Shown piece after piece: positions 11,068-23,200 of a DNA stretch of 64,000 nt. The notes under the pieces are model-generated. The model made no database searches. It was not told the DNA's origin and saw only the letters and a program-made list of their open reading frames with translations. A program made the translations under genes and the position numbers. The stretch lies in assembly GCA_034509735.1 (NCBI GenBank), contig JACGWO010000003.1, forward strand, positions 13,950,001-14,014,000. Reading direction: 5' to 3'. This DNA comes from Sesamum alatum. Taxonomy: Eukaryota > Streptophyta > Magnoliopsida > Lamiales > Pedaliaceae. The first letter of the stretch is position 1, and every line of letters starts with the position of its first letter.

Positions 11068-12219
11068 TCAATATTATTTTCTATTTTAATGACTGTGGAA
11101 TGTATATAAGAGCTGTTCGATTTAATTAATTCATCTCAGACGTAAGATCTATAAAACATTAAAGGTTTAAATTTAATCAACAGTAAATATATATATTATA
11201 TGTATAACTCAAATTATAAAAAATAAAATTATTATTTTGAAAAAATAATCCCTCCTCCCCCCACTCGGTCCCCACCCTCGGCTGCCCACCCCAATAAACC
11301 CCTCCCCCGCTCTCTCTGGCCGCCCACTACAGAGGGGGCAAACGTTTTTGGGGGATCATGATCACCCATGGGGAAATTATGGGTGACGACTCGCCCAGAG
11401 GAAAGTGATGGCAATCGCCAAGGGTAGAACTGGGTGACGGATATGGCCTAGGGGAGATTTGGGCGACGATGGTCACCATCACCTATTTTTTTCTTAATTT
11501 TAAATTTTAAGTTTTTTAATAATTAAGAAAATTAATTATTTTTTCAAACACAAAAATAATTAAAAGAAAGTATTAAATTTTTATTTTAAATATTATTATA
11601 ATAATTTAAGTTTATTTGTTGTAGATAATGGAATTTACTTAAATATATTTAAATTAATAATAATTTAAATTAGGGAAAATTCGATAATAATTTAAATTAA
11701 TTAATAATATATATAATTACTATAAATAATTAATATTTATATTCATATTGATATTTTTACATTTGAAAAGTTAATTTTTGTATATTAATTTTGTATTATA
11801 ATATTAATTTAATTTTTTAATTTAAATTATAAATTATATTTAATAACAAAATTATACATTTTTAGGAGGAATAACAATGCCAAAAAAAAAAACCAACAAA
11901 AAATAATCTCAAAACAAAAAGAAATAAATAAGGATAATTTTATAGGCCAATAAGGGTATTTTACTAATTTTTAGTCCAGAAAGAGGTCAAAGTCCATCAA
12001 AAAATCAGTGCATTGCGCACTAAGGGCGTGTGAAATCCGCCTTCCGGAAGGGGAATTTTGTGCAGGGTTCTATAAATCACACCGAGGGGGGGGGGGGGGG
12101 GGGGTTTAAATGCAATTTGACCAAAAAAAAATGAGAATTTAGAATCCATACATTATACCAAGCTCGTATGAGATTTGATATAATTACGAATATTTTCTTA
12201 TTGTTTGAAAAATTAATAC
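11068..12219. mobile_element. Remnant of a GC-rich-core DNA element
   Basis: AT-rich DNA with a sharply GC-rich island at about 11250-11490 (ctcccccgctctctctggcc; gggtgacga, gggcgacga). The island resembles the core of the TIR element at 31515-32705 (gggtgacgg, gggcgacg), in the opposite or mixed orientation. Near 12000-12120 there is arm-like sequence ('gcattgcgcactaagggcg', then a poly-G run), but I found no matching left arm. I interpret it as a truncated copy of that type of element. No gene is evident. Confidence 0.4.
12086..12104. repeat. Poly-G tract
   Basis: Nineteen consecutive G bases on the plus strand; such runs are often miscounted in sequencing. Confidence 0.9.
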
Positions 12220-12910
12220 GGCTCTTGATGTGAGCAAAACTGCTCGTTTCAACAAGTCCAACTTGACATTTTTGGACTTGAATTCTTGTAAACATTGGAA
12301 AGGAGACTTGCAAAAAATACGTTAACAGTCCAACGCTCCAGTCAGTAAACGATTGTAAAAATGATAATTACAAATGAAAATAACTGCAAATGCGTATTGA
12401 AATGAGAGTAAATATACTTGTGTAATAAAGCTAGTCTAAATGCGAGTGTCAAAAAGAAGTTACCATTCATGAAGAGGCGAGTGGCCTATTTATAGTTATT
12501 ACCTCCATTCGTTGGGAGGAGTCCTCCCTCCCATGGACTCAAAAAAGAGGTTGCACTTCATCCTTGACTAAATCGCGATTTCCTGGGAAGTGACTTCCCG
12601 TGGATTGACGTCTCTTTATAGTTAAGATGAAATCCCGCCTTCTGAACAGGGTGGTTAAACAGATTCCCCCGAAATAGGATCCTAAATCTCCTGGTAGGAG
12701 CCACACTCCTCTACCGAGCTGGCTAGTGTGGATGTTGTCCAAGTGTCCTCCTAATCCGTCTAAGACAACTGGCATCCACGTAGGCGGATTGGTGGAGTTA
12801 TTGGGCTTAGGCCCGGTCCCAAGGAGCTTTCTTTCAGATTGGAGGTCTCCCCTCGTCATTAGGCCCTGAATTCTGCCTTCTAGGGTCTATCATTTTTTTG
12901 AAGGTATTAC
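12220..12910 (-). repeat. Gypsy-type LTR fragment, reverse orientation
   Basis: Read on the minus strand it contains a TATA region (ctataaatagg, plus positions about 12486-12496) followed by 'tttactgactggagcgttgg' (12328-12348), the motif seen in the LTRs of G1 as 'attactgacttaatcatcgg'. GC-rich sequence upstream of the TATA box (12500-12890) fits an LTR U3 region. No internal coding region or second LTR is adjacent, so it is a solo or truncated LTR from a different subfamily. Boundaries are approximate. Confidence 0.55.
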
Positions 12911-13252
12911 ATTTGAATTTTAACACCCATCCAATAACTAACTTAATCCATTAATTCTTGTTAAACTTTCATTCAATTTTTGTGTTAAATTGATTCCAAA
13001 TACCCTTGATGACCATGAATATTAGTAGATTTTTAAAAATACAACAAGGGCAAAGTCGAGAATTTCATATCTATGTCCAATGATTAACATAATTTCAACA
13101 TCATCAGAGGTATTCATAATTTCTCAAACAACGAGAGATATTCATAATTGCCAAACTTCATGGAAACTCGATGTAAGTTATCCTTTCTTTTTTTTTTTGG
13201 ACAAAATAGTACCAAATTAAATAATTATGAATTCATTTATGTCAACAAAAAC
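12911..13252. other. Intergenic, nothing recognised
   Basis: AT-rich sequence without a credible ORF, RNA gene or repeat that I can name. Confidence 0.5.
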
Positions 13253-13261
13253 AATAAACTA

Positions 13262-13797
13262 TGGACAATTACACCGCTCACCCCTGAGATTTAGTACAAT
13301 TCACATGGACCTATGCGGTTTGAAAAATTATATCTAATACCTCTGACGTTTGATTTCGTCTAAGATATAGATCCCTCCATCAGACAAAATTCCCCGAATT
13401 TATCGATATTAGAAAAAAAAAATGAATGAAAATTCTTATTTATCCTCAATTAACTTATTACTAACTTATTGCAAATCAAACAAATCTATTCTGACTAAAC
13501 TAACGTTATAAAGGTGAAAATATATCTCATATATGCATTAACTTGTAAAGACGTATAAGGTAATTTGATCAAAAAAGTTTGTTTAACCTGCAATAAATCA
13601 ATAATAAATCAATCGGAGATAAATATAAATTTTATTCAATTTTTTTATTAATATCAACAAATTCGGTCAATTTTGACTAATGAAAATTTATCTCTTAGAC
13701 GAAAATAAACGCCAAAGTACTAAATGTAATTTTTCAATCCACAAGAAGTCTACATGTAATTACACCAAACCTTAAACAAGAGCGATGTAATTATCCC
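13262..13797. mobile_element. MULE-like MITE with 9-bp target duplication
   Basis: A 536-bp element with long inverted arms (about 170 bp): left TGGACAATTACACCGCTC, right complement GGGATAATTACATCGCTC. Both arms share internal blocks such as 'gttt.atttcgtctaaga' and 'aatttatcgatatta/aatttgttgatatta'. It is flanked by the perfect direct repeat aataaacta at 13253-13261 and 13798-13806. The 9-bp duplication is the Mutator-superfamily signature. The arms differ at many positions, so it is old. No coding capacity. It lies about 430 bp downstream of the VPS53 stop codon. Confidence 0.75.
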
Positions 13798-13806
13798 AAT
13801 AAACTA

Positions 13807-14223
13807 ATATTTTGTACTAAAAACTCTTTTAAATTTTGCTCCAAAACGAAAAGAAAAAGAAATATTTAATTAATTTTTACACAGTAATATCCAATGTACA
13901 CAAACATAACCTTACAACAACAGTTAGGTGAAATGGCGCTTTTACAACAAACTAATGAAGAGTAGAGCCATTCACATTCACAGCTATGAGCCTTCCTCCA
14001 AATTCAGAGTATAAGAGTAGTGTTACATATCAGTAAGATTTTCTGAACTCTCCATATACAGAAATACCGAAGCCAACTCGGAATCTACACAACGAAAGTA
14101 ACCAAAAGGAGACTCCATAGCCGAGAGAGGCCGACCGTACGGATCAAAAGCATAGGGGGCAGGATTCCAGAGAAAGGGAAGGGATCTATCCGGAGTGGGC
14201 AAATGGTTCGACCATGTGTCGTT
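13807..14223 (-). other. Probable 3' UTR and downstream flank of VPS53
   Basis: Sequence immediately beyond the VPS53 stop codon in its direction of transcription. No ORF. AT-rich stretches on the minus strand would allow polyadenylation, but I cannot place the cleavage site. Confidence 0.5.
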
Positions 14224-17200
14224 TCATCCAATGAAAAGCTTTCTGAGAGGTCCATCCTTACGGTCTTTGGTGGTCGATTCAGTTAATGCCAGGATTCTCC
14301 GGATTCCAGTTGTGGCGGCACCTCTCCCGAGTGCGGCAGCTCTTGCCACAAGTTCTTCCTTCAGTGGGATGATTCCGGCAGGTGTATATTGAGAAGCTGT
14401 CACAGGTGCAGCTGTCGTGTTAGGTGCAGCCGGAACGACTGGCTTCATGGATGGCTGATAGGTCCCTGCTCCACGTTTGTTGTAATCATCTAGTATACTT
14501 TGCTGGTCAGTCCTTTTGAGGCCCTGAAGGAGAATTAGGTGTATGAAATGTAAGCAAGGGGATAAAAGTTTGACCAGAATTAACATAATTAAGATGCAAG
14601 AGTGAGCTGTTCCAGCAATTTTAGCTGAATGTTATACTGTTGGACAGCCATCAACCACATTTCTGGAGACAATTTGAGAAAATTAAAGATTTCCAGAGTA
14701 GATTGCACCACCCCACTTAATTTTGATTATATAGAATTCCAGACAACGAAAAAGTCTGGCGTGAAGGCCCGAATTTATTTATGATAGATAGAAAGCGATG
14801 AAAATATCACTATAGCATAAGTCAGGCCATAATGCCTATAATGCACCAAAACTTAAATTAAGATTAGGGGAAAGAAACTAAAATTTAGATGCATATATGC
14901 ATGTATAAGTCATCACCTAAAAACAAAGATAGGAAAAACAAATAAATTTTGATTCTTGATTCAGAGTCAAACAGGAAGAACAAGTTTGAGAAATGATGAG
15001 CAAGAACAACCTTTAGGTCCAGAATCCGCTGGAACTCTCCAGGCGTACCCTCAGGCAGCAGGGCACAGTACGTATCTGCTACAGAGTCAACAGGGGAGAG
15101 TATTACCTGTGTAACATATACCAAACTTTTAACCAGGAACGATAGAGAAGCATCTTTTCAAGCCACAAAGACCATGTCTTAAATAATACCTTTAGCAGTG
15201 CTTCAGCTTTGCTCATTTCACGGCTTACAAATTTTGAGTAGCCTGCAGCAGCAGATGTCTGTCCCCAGGCACAAACAGGTTCGTTAAGTAGGATTCATCT
15301 CATACAATGGAGATAAAAGGAAGTCAATAAACGAAACAATGAAAGAATATTCTGATTCAAACTTGACTAAGACACCGTCTGGTCAATTCTTTTAATTTTA
15401 AGTTAGACCAACTAAACTTCTTTAATCGAACACTTCAAAAACCTAATTCTCTATACAATTTAAACCATACTAACATAAATGGTGGAGATGCATATGAATC
15501 AACTAGGACAATGATCACATTTGTTGGTACGCAAAGTGCGAACCTCTTTGGAATTATATGTGGACTTTTTTAATTCGATATAAAGAATATAATTGTCGCC
15601 ATGTATTTCAAAGGTGTAACTATGAATTAAAATCATGATGGCCCCTTACCTTTCTCTGACATGCAAGCTCATATACTGAAATAATCAGATGTTTCATATT
15701 CTGATATGGTAGTGGCTTCAACTAGCTCCAGTGTCTAAAATAAATTAGCGTCTTCTTATTTTAAATAAAATGTGAAACTGTATGTACAGCCTCATTGCCA
15801 TTTCCCAATTTAAGCCAGTCCTAACAAGATATCTAAACTTGGAATTCTATGATCGAACAAGCAGGGGTCAAATCCTTCACATTTGCAGTTAGGTAAGAAA
15901 AGTCACAAAACATAATAACAGCTTGAAAGATCCTGTGATGAATCCATGGATGTTTAAGTATGATGTTCAATTTTCTACAGTTCCAAATACAATTATTTGC
16001 TACACTCTGTTGGAATAGCTATCTTACCTGTTTCGCAAGGGAAGGAATTTCCAGAAGGATGGTTTTTACAGCTTGCGTGTCCAAAAGCATCTGCAGATCT
16101 CAAAATATGAACATCATATATCCAAACTGAGAAAACTTAGCAAAATGCCATTTCACTTATACAGTGTTCACATATTCACAACAGGACTACAGGTGTGCGG
16201 CACACTCAATGTTTGTGTGTAAAGCAAAAAAGTAAAAAGAGAAAGATAATACATAGGGGTTGAGATAAAGCAAAAAATTAGAGAGAGAAAATAGAAACAA
16301 AATTTAGAGTTGTTGACAGAGTGAAGACTGAAAAAAATTGAAAATTGAATAAGTAATTTTGCTCGATTAGGAGAGAGTGAAGACTAATGTCGGAGTCAGA
16401 GAGTGAAACCGGAAAAAACTGCTGCCAGATCAAAACTGTAAATGCCTCTCTTCAATTATTAAATGAGAATAAATATAATAATTGGAATATTTTTTCCCAA
16501 AACCAATTGCCGGATGATGAATTGCCATATTATCGGGTACTCTCAAGCAAAAAGTATGTGGGGAAACAAAATGAGTTAAAAGTAAATACTTGCTGAGCTC
16601 CAGTTTCCGATATATGCTTGCATTTGAATATATTGAGGTAGAAGCGTGGCCCAAGAGATGATGCAAGCTGCAAAGGTTTAATGAATATATAATAAGCATT
16701 CAATCAAAGCACATGTAATAGATTTAAGTTCATAAAACAAATGAGTAAGATCATCATAGATCAGTTTTGGGACTATATCTAATGTTTTTGGTCTAAAGTA
16801 AAAATATAAGTCCATGGAGATCCCAACTCCAACCATGTAGCATTGGTGGAAACACTACTTTACTGATTTAGAAACCATAAGACTATATCTCGACAATGTG
16901 CAAATCTCACTTCTCCATCAAGCCCTCCTTTGCACAGACAAAGAGAAAGAATTTGCACGTCTGATCAATGAAGACCAAAAAGACAGATTCAAATGGATCA
17001 CACCCAAGGAAGGGCAAATACTAGCGGACCGGAGGGAAGCCCAGAAGAATACAAATGCAATTTGAACCAATCTATTAATTTACGGATACCTAGCATTGGT
17101 CATCATGCTTCTCTGTTAACAGTCATGCACACTATTGTTAATGGGAGTACAAACATATGCATACAGGACATAAACAGTGAAACCTTCAAGAATTATACTC

Positions 17201-20200
17201 TGACTAAGGAGCAAGGTAACAAGTGGATGACATTAATTCATGCTAACTTATTTCACCTTATCAAGAAAGAATTGGAAATATATAGGAGAAAGAAGCCTTC
17301 CAAGTACAGGAATGCTAGCAGTCAGAATCATATTTATGCCATTCACATACCTGCACAAATATCCATAAGGTTAACATATAAAAAGGCATATCAGGCTCTC
17401 AGAAATTCAGTAATTTATAAGGGCATCTTACTCTGATTGGTCACCAACACTTTCAAGCGTGCCCCAAGGAACACGTGTCATTGCAGCCATTTCAATATCA
17501 AATTTAGTTTCTATACCATGCACAAGAGTTATCAATGCTTTTGTTATAACTGCTGAGAACTCATCCTGCATGATGCAGCAGTTATGAATTTTAGGTCCAA
17601 GGAGGGAAGGAGGGAGAGAGAAGGAAGGAACATGAAAATTTTTTTACCTGTACTTCGGACATATCTATCCGATCTGCAAACTGAGGATCAACTATTTTGG
17701 AGACATTTTCAGCCAATTCACCTGACTGACAATGTAGAAAAAGTTAGCACTGGATAAGAGAACAAGAAATAAGAAAGAAACAAAAGAAAAACATAGATAA
17801 CAAAAGTATTTATGGTTATCATGACACCATCTCAAGTACTTTATTCTACATGAAGGCTACTTAAACAAAGCTACGGCAGACTTATTGAACCCCCACCCAC
17901 CCACCCTGTACGAGGCTCTTGGTCAATCAGTAAATATGGCTTAAACTCTTAGATTCCTCATAATATAACAGATGTATTACACGGTCATACACCAAGTGTA
18001 TAGTTCACTTGATATTGGATAGATGAATGTAATTTAGTCTGATAGAGCACACCAACTTATTGCAGCAGAAACCAATTCTGCAGTAAAGGTCTCAGTTCGC
18101 CAGTGAAACCAGTTGCCATCGTGAAAACAACAGAAATTTACTCCCTAACTGCTGTAGAGACATCTTCTATGGTTCATTTAGCTTAAACAATTGATTCAAA
18201 CAATAACGTGATTGACATGCATTGCTTGAATGGTGTGAGCTCCATGACAAGAAAGAATCCTTAAGTTAGTTTAACATGAATGCTGGCAGTTAAAAACAAC
18301 AACAGGGAGGCTGGACTCCATCATTAATAAGAAATTATTATAAACTCATAATTCTTTATGTTTACTGCGCTTTTCAAAGTAATTAGCATCGCATCTAGAT
18401 TACAAAATTAATTTGACCATTGCAGATAAATTGAAGCATTTTAATAACCCACCGTCTTATGGCAATATTCAGCAGTGTTAACTATGTAACAGATCAGACG
18501 TTCGTCCTTGTCAGATGTCTGGAAAAAACAGAAAGTCAGTGTAAAATACAGAAAAGCTATAGCATAACAACGACGATAATAAACAACCAAACTAAGCAAA
18601 AACCGAGTACCTTGATTTGACCATCCATTCCTGTAGCAGCTGCTACAATTCCTGTGCCTCCCTTCGGCAATCTTGCAAAAAGTTTTGTAGCATAGGCTTT
18701 GAGAATTCTTTGGAATACCTATTTACAGAATAATCGAGTTTCAGAAATATATAACAATAACCAGAAATGTCCAGGCCCACCATCTACTTTTGGCAGAGGC
18801 ACAACAATGAAAATTCACTAACGTACCTTGAACAAATTAAACAATGTCTGATTCTTTGTCAAGGCACTGCATCTCTTTAAGCTCCTTCTAATAATCAAAA
18901 AGACCTTCATGATACAAAAGGAGGACTTAGTATTGGTACTATCTTCATTGAGTTCAATGGAATGCAAGAATAAGAATTCAGGGGGGAACTCTAAAACATG
19001 ACTACTCCTAAATGTAGTTATGTAAAATGCTGGTTGCGCAGCTACTGCATAATAAGGTGTTGATCAGTACTCGGGGTGAAAAATGAATCATACAAAAAAG
19101 AGTTGGGCGCAGTACAGCTCTATTAGATAATTCTTTTTGTATAAAACATCGTCATAAACAAACCAAAAGAAAGTAGTGATTATTAAGCTGTAATATCACA
19201 TTTCATTTCACAATATAGTTGATGTTCCCAAAGGAGTTTGAAGATTAAGTTGGTTGCGACCTCTTATACTTTCTTCTCTATTTTGGAGAGAATTGTCCGT
19301 TTCCTTCACTGTAATTGTTTTTATGTGGATGAGGCGTGCAGGTTAAGGAATAATAAAGACCCAGATTAAAGTCAGTATTTCGCTCAACAGGGAATAATTT
19401 AGAACTCATGTGAAGGGTAGGAAAAGATCTTTGAGTATATGACCATCAACAGGCCTGCCTAGTTGTAGCACAAGTTATTCACAAAATCTCACGTTGAACA
19501 ATATCTATATTCAGATCGAATAGTATGAGAAGCTGAAACGAATTAAGCCTTCAGCATTCTGGGCGGGACTGATAAGAGATAGAAATCAGAATTTACTCAA
19601 ATCTTCTTATGATACTCAACAATTGAGACTGTGTCTAATGTCATCTAAAAAATAACTGAAACAAAAGTTCTATAAGTGACAGAGCGTTCAGTAACAATTT
19701 TAAGCTTATGATCCTGGCAGAGTCACAGTATTCCATTTGCAGGGTGGTGTAAAGGACAATTGCTTCTACCCTACACCTAGAAACAGGAGAACTTGGTTTG
19801 GTAAAACACGATCATAGGTTATCGAGAAATCATAAGAAATTCTTTATGACAAACCCAAAATTCTGCATTATTATGATTATTAAACAAGAAAACAGCTTTA
19901 AAGAGTAACCTTTCCAATGGCTAGAATGCAACCAAAAGTAAAGAGACTGTAGAACCTCAAAAGTATGAAAATATTTCCTATATTTCATTTATCTAAGACA
20001 ATCAAACAAGATTAGCAAGAAGCACAAAACAATATTATATTAACTCCAAAAATCATCATATGCTTTCTCGATCCCCGCAATAAGAACAGAGTTACCTCTT
20101 CCCGGGAAAAAGGGAGAGAAGAAAAACACAATCCATAGAAACACACAAGGTAATATTGAACAATCAAGTATATATCCACATATGAAAATAATCAATAAAT

Positions 20201-23200
20201 TATTCTGATTTCTTGCTTCAGAAACACACTGGCCACTCTGTTTTCCAGTTTACCTGCATACTGCTAGATAAAACATTAGTTTGACTTCCCTCTTCAATTT
20301 CCCAAGTTTCTTCCTATAGCATAAGATACAATCATTTGTTAGTCCAGAATAAAAAAGCATACCAACACTTCAAAAGTTAAAACACCAAACAAGAATTAGA
20401 ATGACTAAAACCTGGACAAGCTTCTCCAGATGTTCCATAAGGGTCTTCTCTTCCAGTTCCACATATACTGTCAAGTAAGCTTCAAAGCAGGACGAAATGA
20501 TCCCCCGAAAATTGAACTGCCAGGTAAATCAATAGAAGTCAACAGATTATAAAGTTAGCAGCGTCTTTTCAGGTTCAATCTAAATGAAAACCAAGCTGGA
20601 GACTCGAATTGAATAGCAGATGAAGCTCTTCTAGTGGCATGCTTCAAGTTGGTCCACAATAAAAGTAAAACTCAAAAATAACCCTAGACCTCCCATAAAC
20701 TAGAGTACGACTTACAATTACAGAATCTCATTATTGGAAACAAGAAACACAATACATGTTGTCCTATCTAACAGAACCGAATTTAAAGAAAGTAAACCAA
20801 TATGATCATAGGTAAGAAGGAAAAGACAGTTTCTGATCACGCAACAAAAAATCCCATTCACTGAGTGCATGCATTCGGCATTGATAAGAAAACACAGGAA
20901 AGAAAAGTCACCCCAGCATCAGGCACTGATAAATCTTTGTGGCCATCTTGCTCCTGGCAAGGAAAACAAATATGTTAGGCAGGAGTAACATGATCCAGCC
21001 AATTATAACTTTGACTTGTAGCATATATCAACTAACTCAAGCGATTACAGATTCATGCATGCCTCATTCTCACTTCCATGATTTGCAGCAAGCTTTTTCT
21101 CATATTTTTTTCGAATGTCTGAAACTGTCTGATTGTTATTGTCCACTGTATCTTCCCCAATGTCAGTTCCTGATTCTTTGCTACGGCTTCCACCACCAAA
21201 TTTCTCTGCTAATTCTTCCTCAAACTCCAGAGTCCGTTGCAATGCCTAGAAGCAGACATCAAAATTAGAAGCATCACTAATGCAAAACTGCTACATAAAG
21301 ATATTTATCATCTGGTGGAAAATACCAGATCTATCCTGAAATATAAAATTTTGTAATGATGCTCCTGGGGCAGCCAGTGCAACATGCAATGCAAATAGTG
21401 TGCAATATGCAATACAACATACAAAAACTGTGCAACCTCAAATTTCGACACGCTGTTCAATATTTCCTTTGCAATGATAATGATGATGTGTAATTGAAAC
21501 AAATAGGTTTCTCAACGATATCAGCGAAGGAGGACACATTAGCAGGCCACATTGTCAAAACTTTTGTAACTTCTCTTCCTGACATAGCAACAAAGGGAAA
21601 AAAGATAAAACCATGCTATTTTACAAGCAAATGGAGTATCTAAGCATGAAATAGAACTTCTACAACTAACAAAAGAGCTTGCGTAATTGTCATTCAACAG
21701 AATTGAGGATGAATATATTTCAAAACCCGCAAAATCATACGATAATAAGTGTACACTAGGGGCAGAAAAAAAAATGCACGATTAAAAGAAGCAAAGCTCA
21801 GTACAGAAGATGCATCAGAGTGACCTAAACTTTAGATGATACATCCCCTGATAAGTCAACGTACGAGGACGATGCTACTGAGCAAAGTGTTTGGTGTAAA
21901 GTTACATAAGGTGATCATAAAGATTAATCAGTCCAAGGACTACTTTGAAAAAGAATGTATTGAAACGGAACTTACCAGCAATAATGTTCCAACATCTGGC
22001 TTTTCTTTAAGATTGTTGAGGATGTCTACAAGTTGTGTCCTGCTCATGAGAAACCCACACATGTAGAATTTCATAAGTTATACCATTTTTGTTAGAAATG
22101 CAGAATGTGGTTAAAGTTTATTATAAATATCCTTAAAAAGCCAGCATAAAACCATCCGACAAATCCTTCTTCTCAAGGCTTATTCTATTAATATCTCAGC
22201 ATACATATTGGGACAGGCAAATTATGAAAAAACACCCTCACTAACAGTTTTTCTAGTAGTAACCACATGGCACCAAAGCAAAGAAAATGGTCCCTATAGG
22301 ATATTGAAGTCAAAACCAAACACATGCTCTGCTGCTATGAGCATTCTAATTCTCAAAGATTGCAAGAGAGAAATAGGTCCTCAAAGTGTTTTGGCCAGGT
22401 GTTATTCACAATTGGCCAAACTAGGATGTAAGCCAAGGCAAACAGTTTGACGCGAGGCTAAACATCAAGAATTAGACATGCGAACTCAAATGAGAGGTAG
22501 ATCACCAACCTCGTCAACTTGCAGAACTGAATGCAGAGCAGATAGGGGACATGCCATGAAGACGGGAAAATTTTCCAAATCTCCTCATTGGTCCTTAGTC
22601 GGCGCTTGATCCAAGCATATCTTCTTTCTGTTTTATCCAGCTTCGCCAGTTCTACCCAAGTTGAAGTTTAACTCATCAAATTAAACTTCAAAACGACAGA
22701 AAGCAATAACAAAAACTATAAATAAAGAGATTAGACAAACCTGCTCCCTCAAAAATTTGATGATACGAAGTAAGCTCCCTGCTGCAAAAGTTCTTGACCA
22801 ACTCTTCCCTGACTGATGGCTCCAAAGCATCAACAACTAGACATGCATCAGATAACCGCTGCAGTAAATTAGTTTCTTCACTCTCTTTCCCTGTACCTAA
22901 GCTGTGGAGAAAGCGTAGTTAGCAGGACTTTCAACAAATGATAAGAGAATGCAGCAGGGAAATAAAATGATGAAGCGACTGAAAACAAAAAAAATAGACA
23001 ATCACATTTCACATAAAATGGAAGCCACCTCAACTACGTGCTTAGAAAAGCATCTAACTACTAAAAGAACACCATCTTCAGCTGTGGAAATTGCATGATG
23101 CTTTTCACAACTGTCTTTGCTAAAGAATAAGAGAGAAGCGAAGGCAGAACAATATAAAAGTTAGTCATGAACCTGGCAAAAAACAAGAAAGTGCAGAGCA

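Noticed and set aside
12086..12104. Poly-G as a possible G-quadruplex regulatory element
   Set aside because: A single homopolymer inside a TE remnant; no gene nearby and length uncertain.
16993..17436. Plus-strand open frame of 147 codons
   Set aside because: It overlaps VPS53 exon 19 (17257-17350) and the end of exon 18 in antisense and spans introns; no domain or codon pattern.
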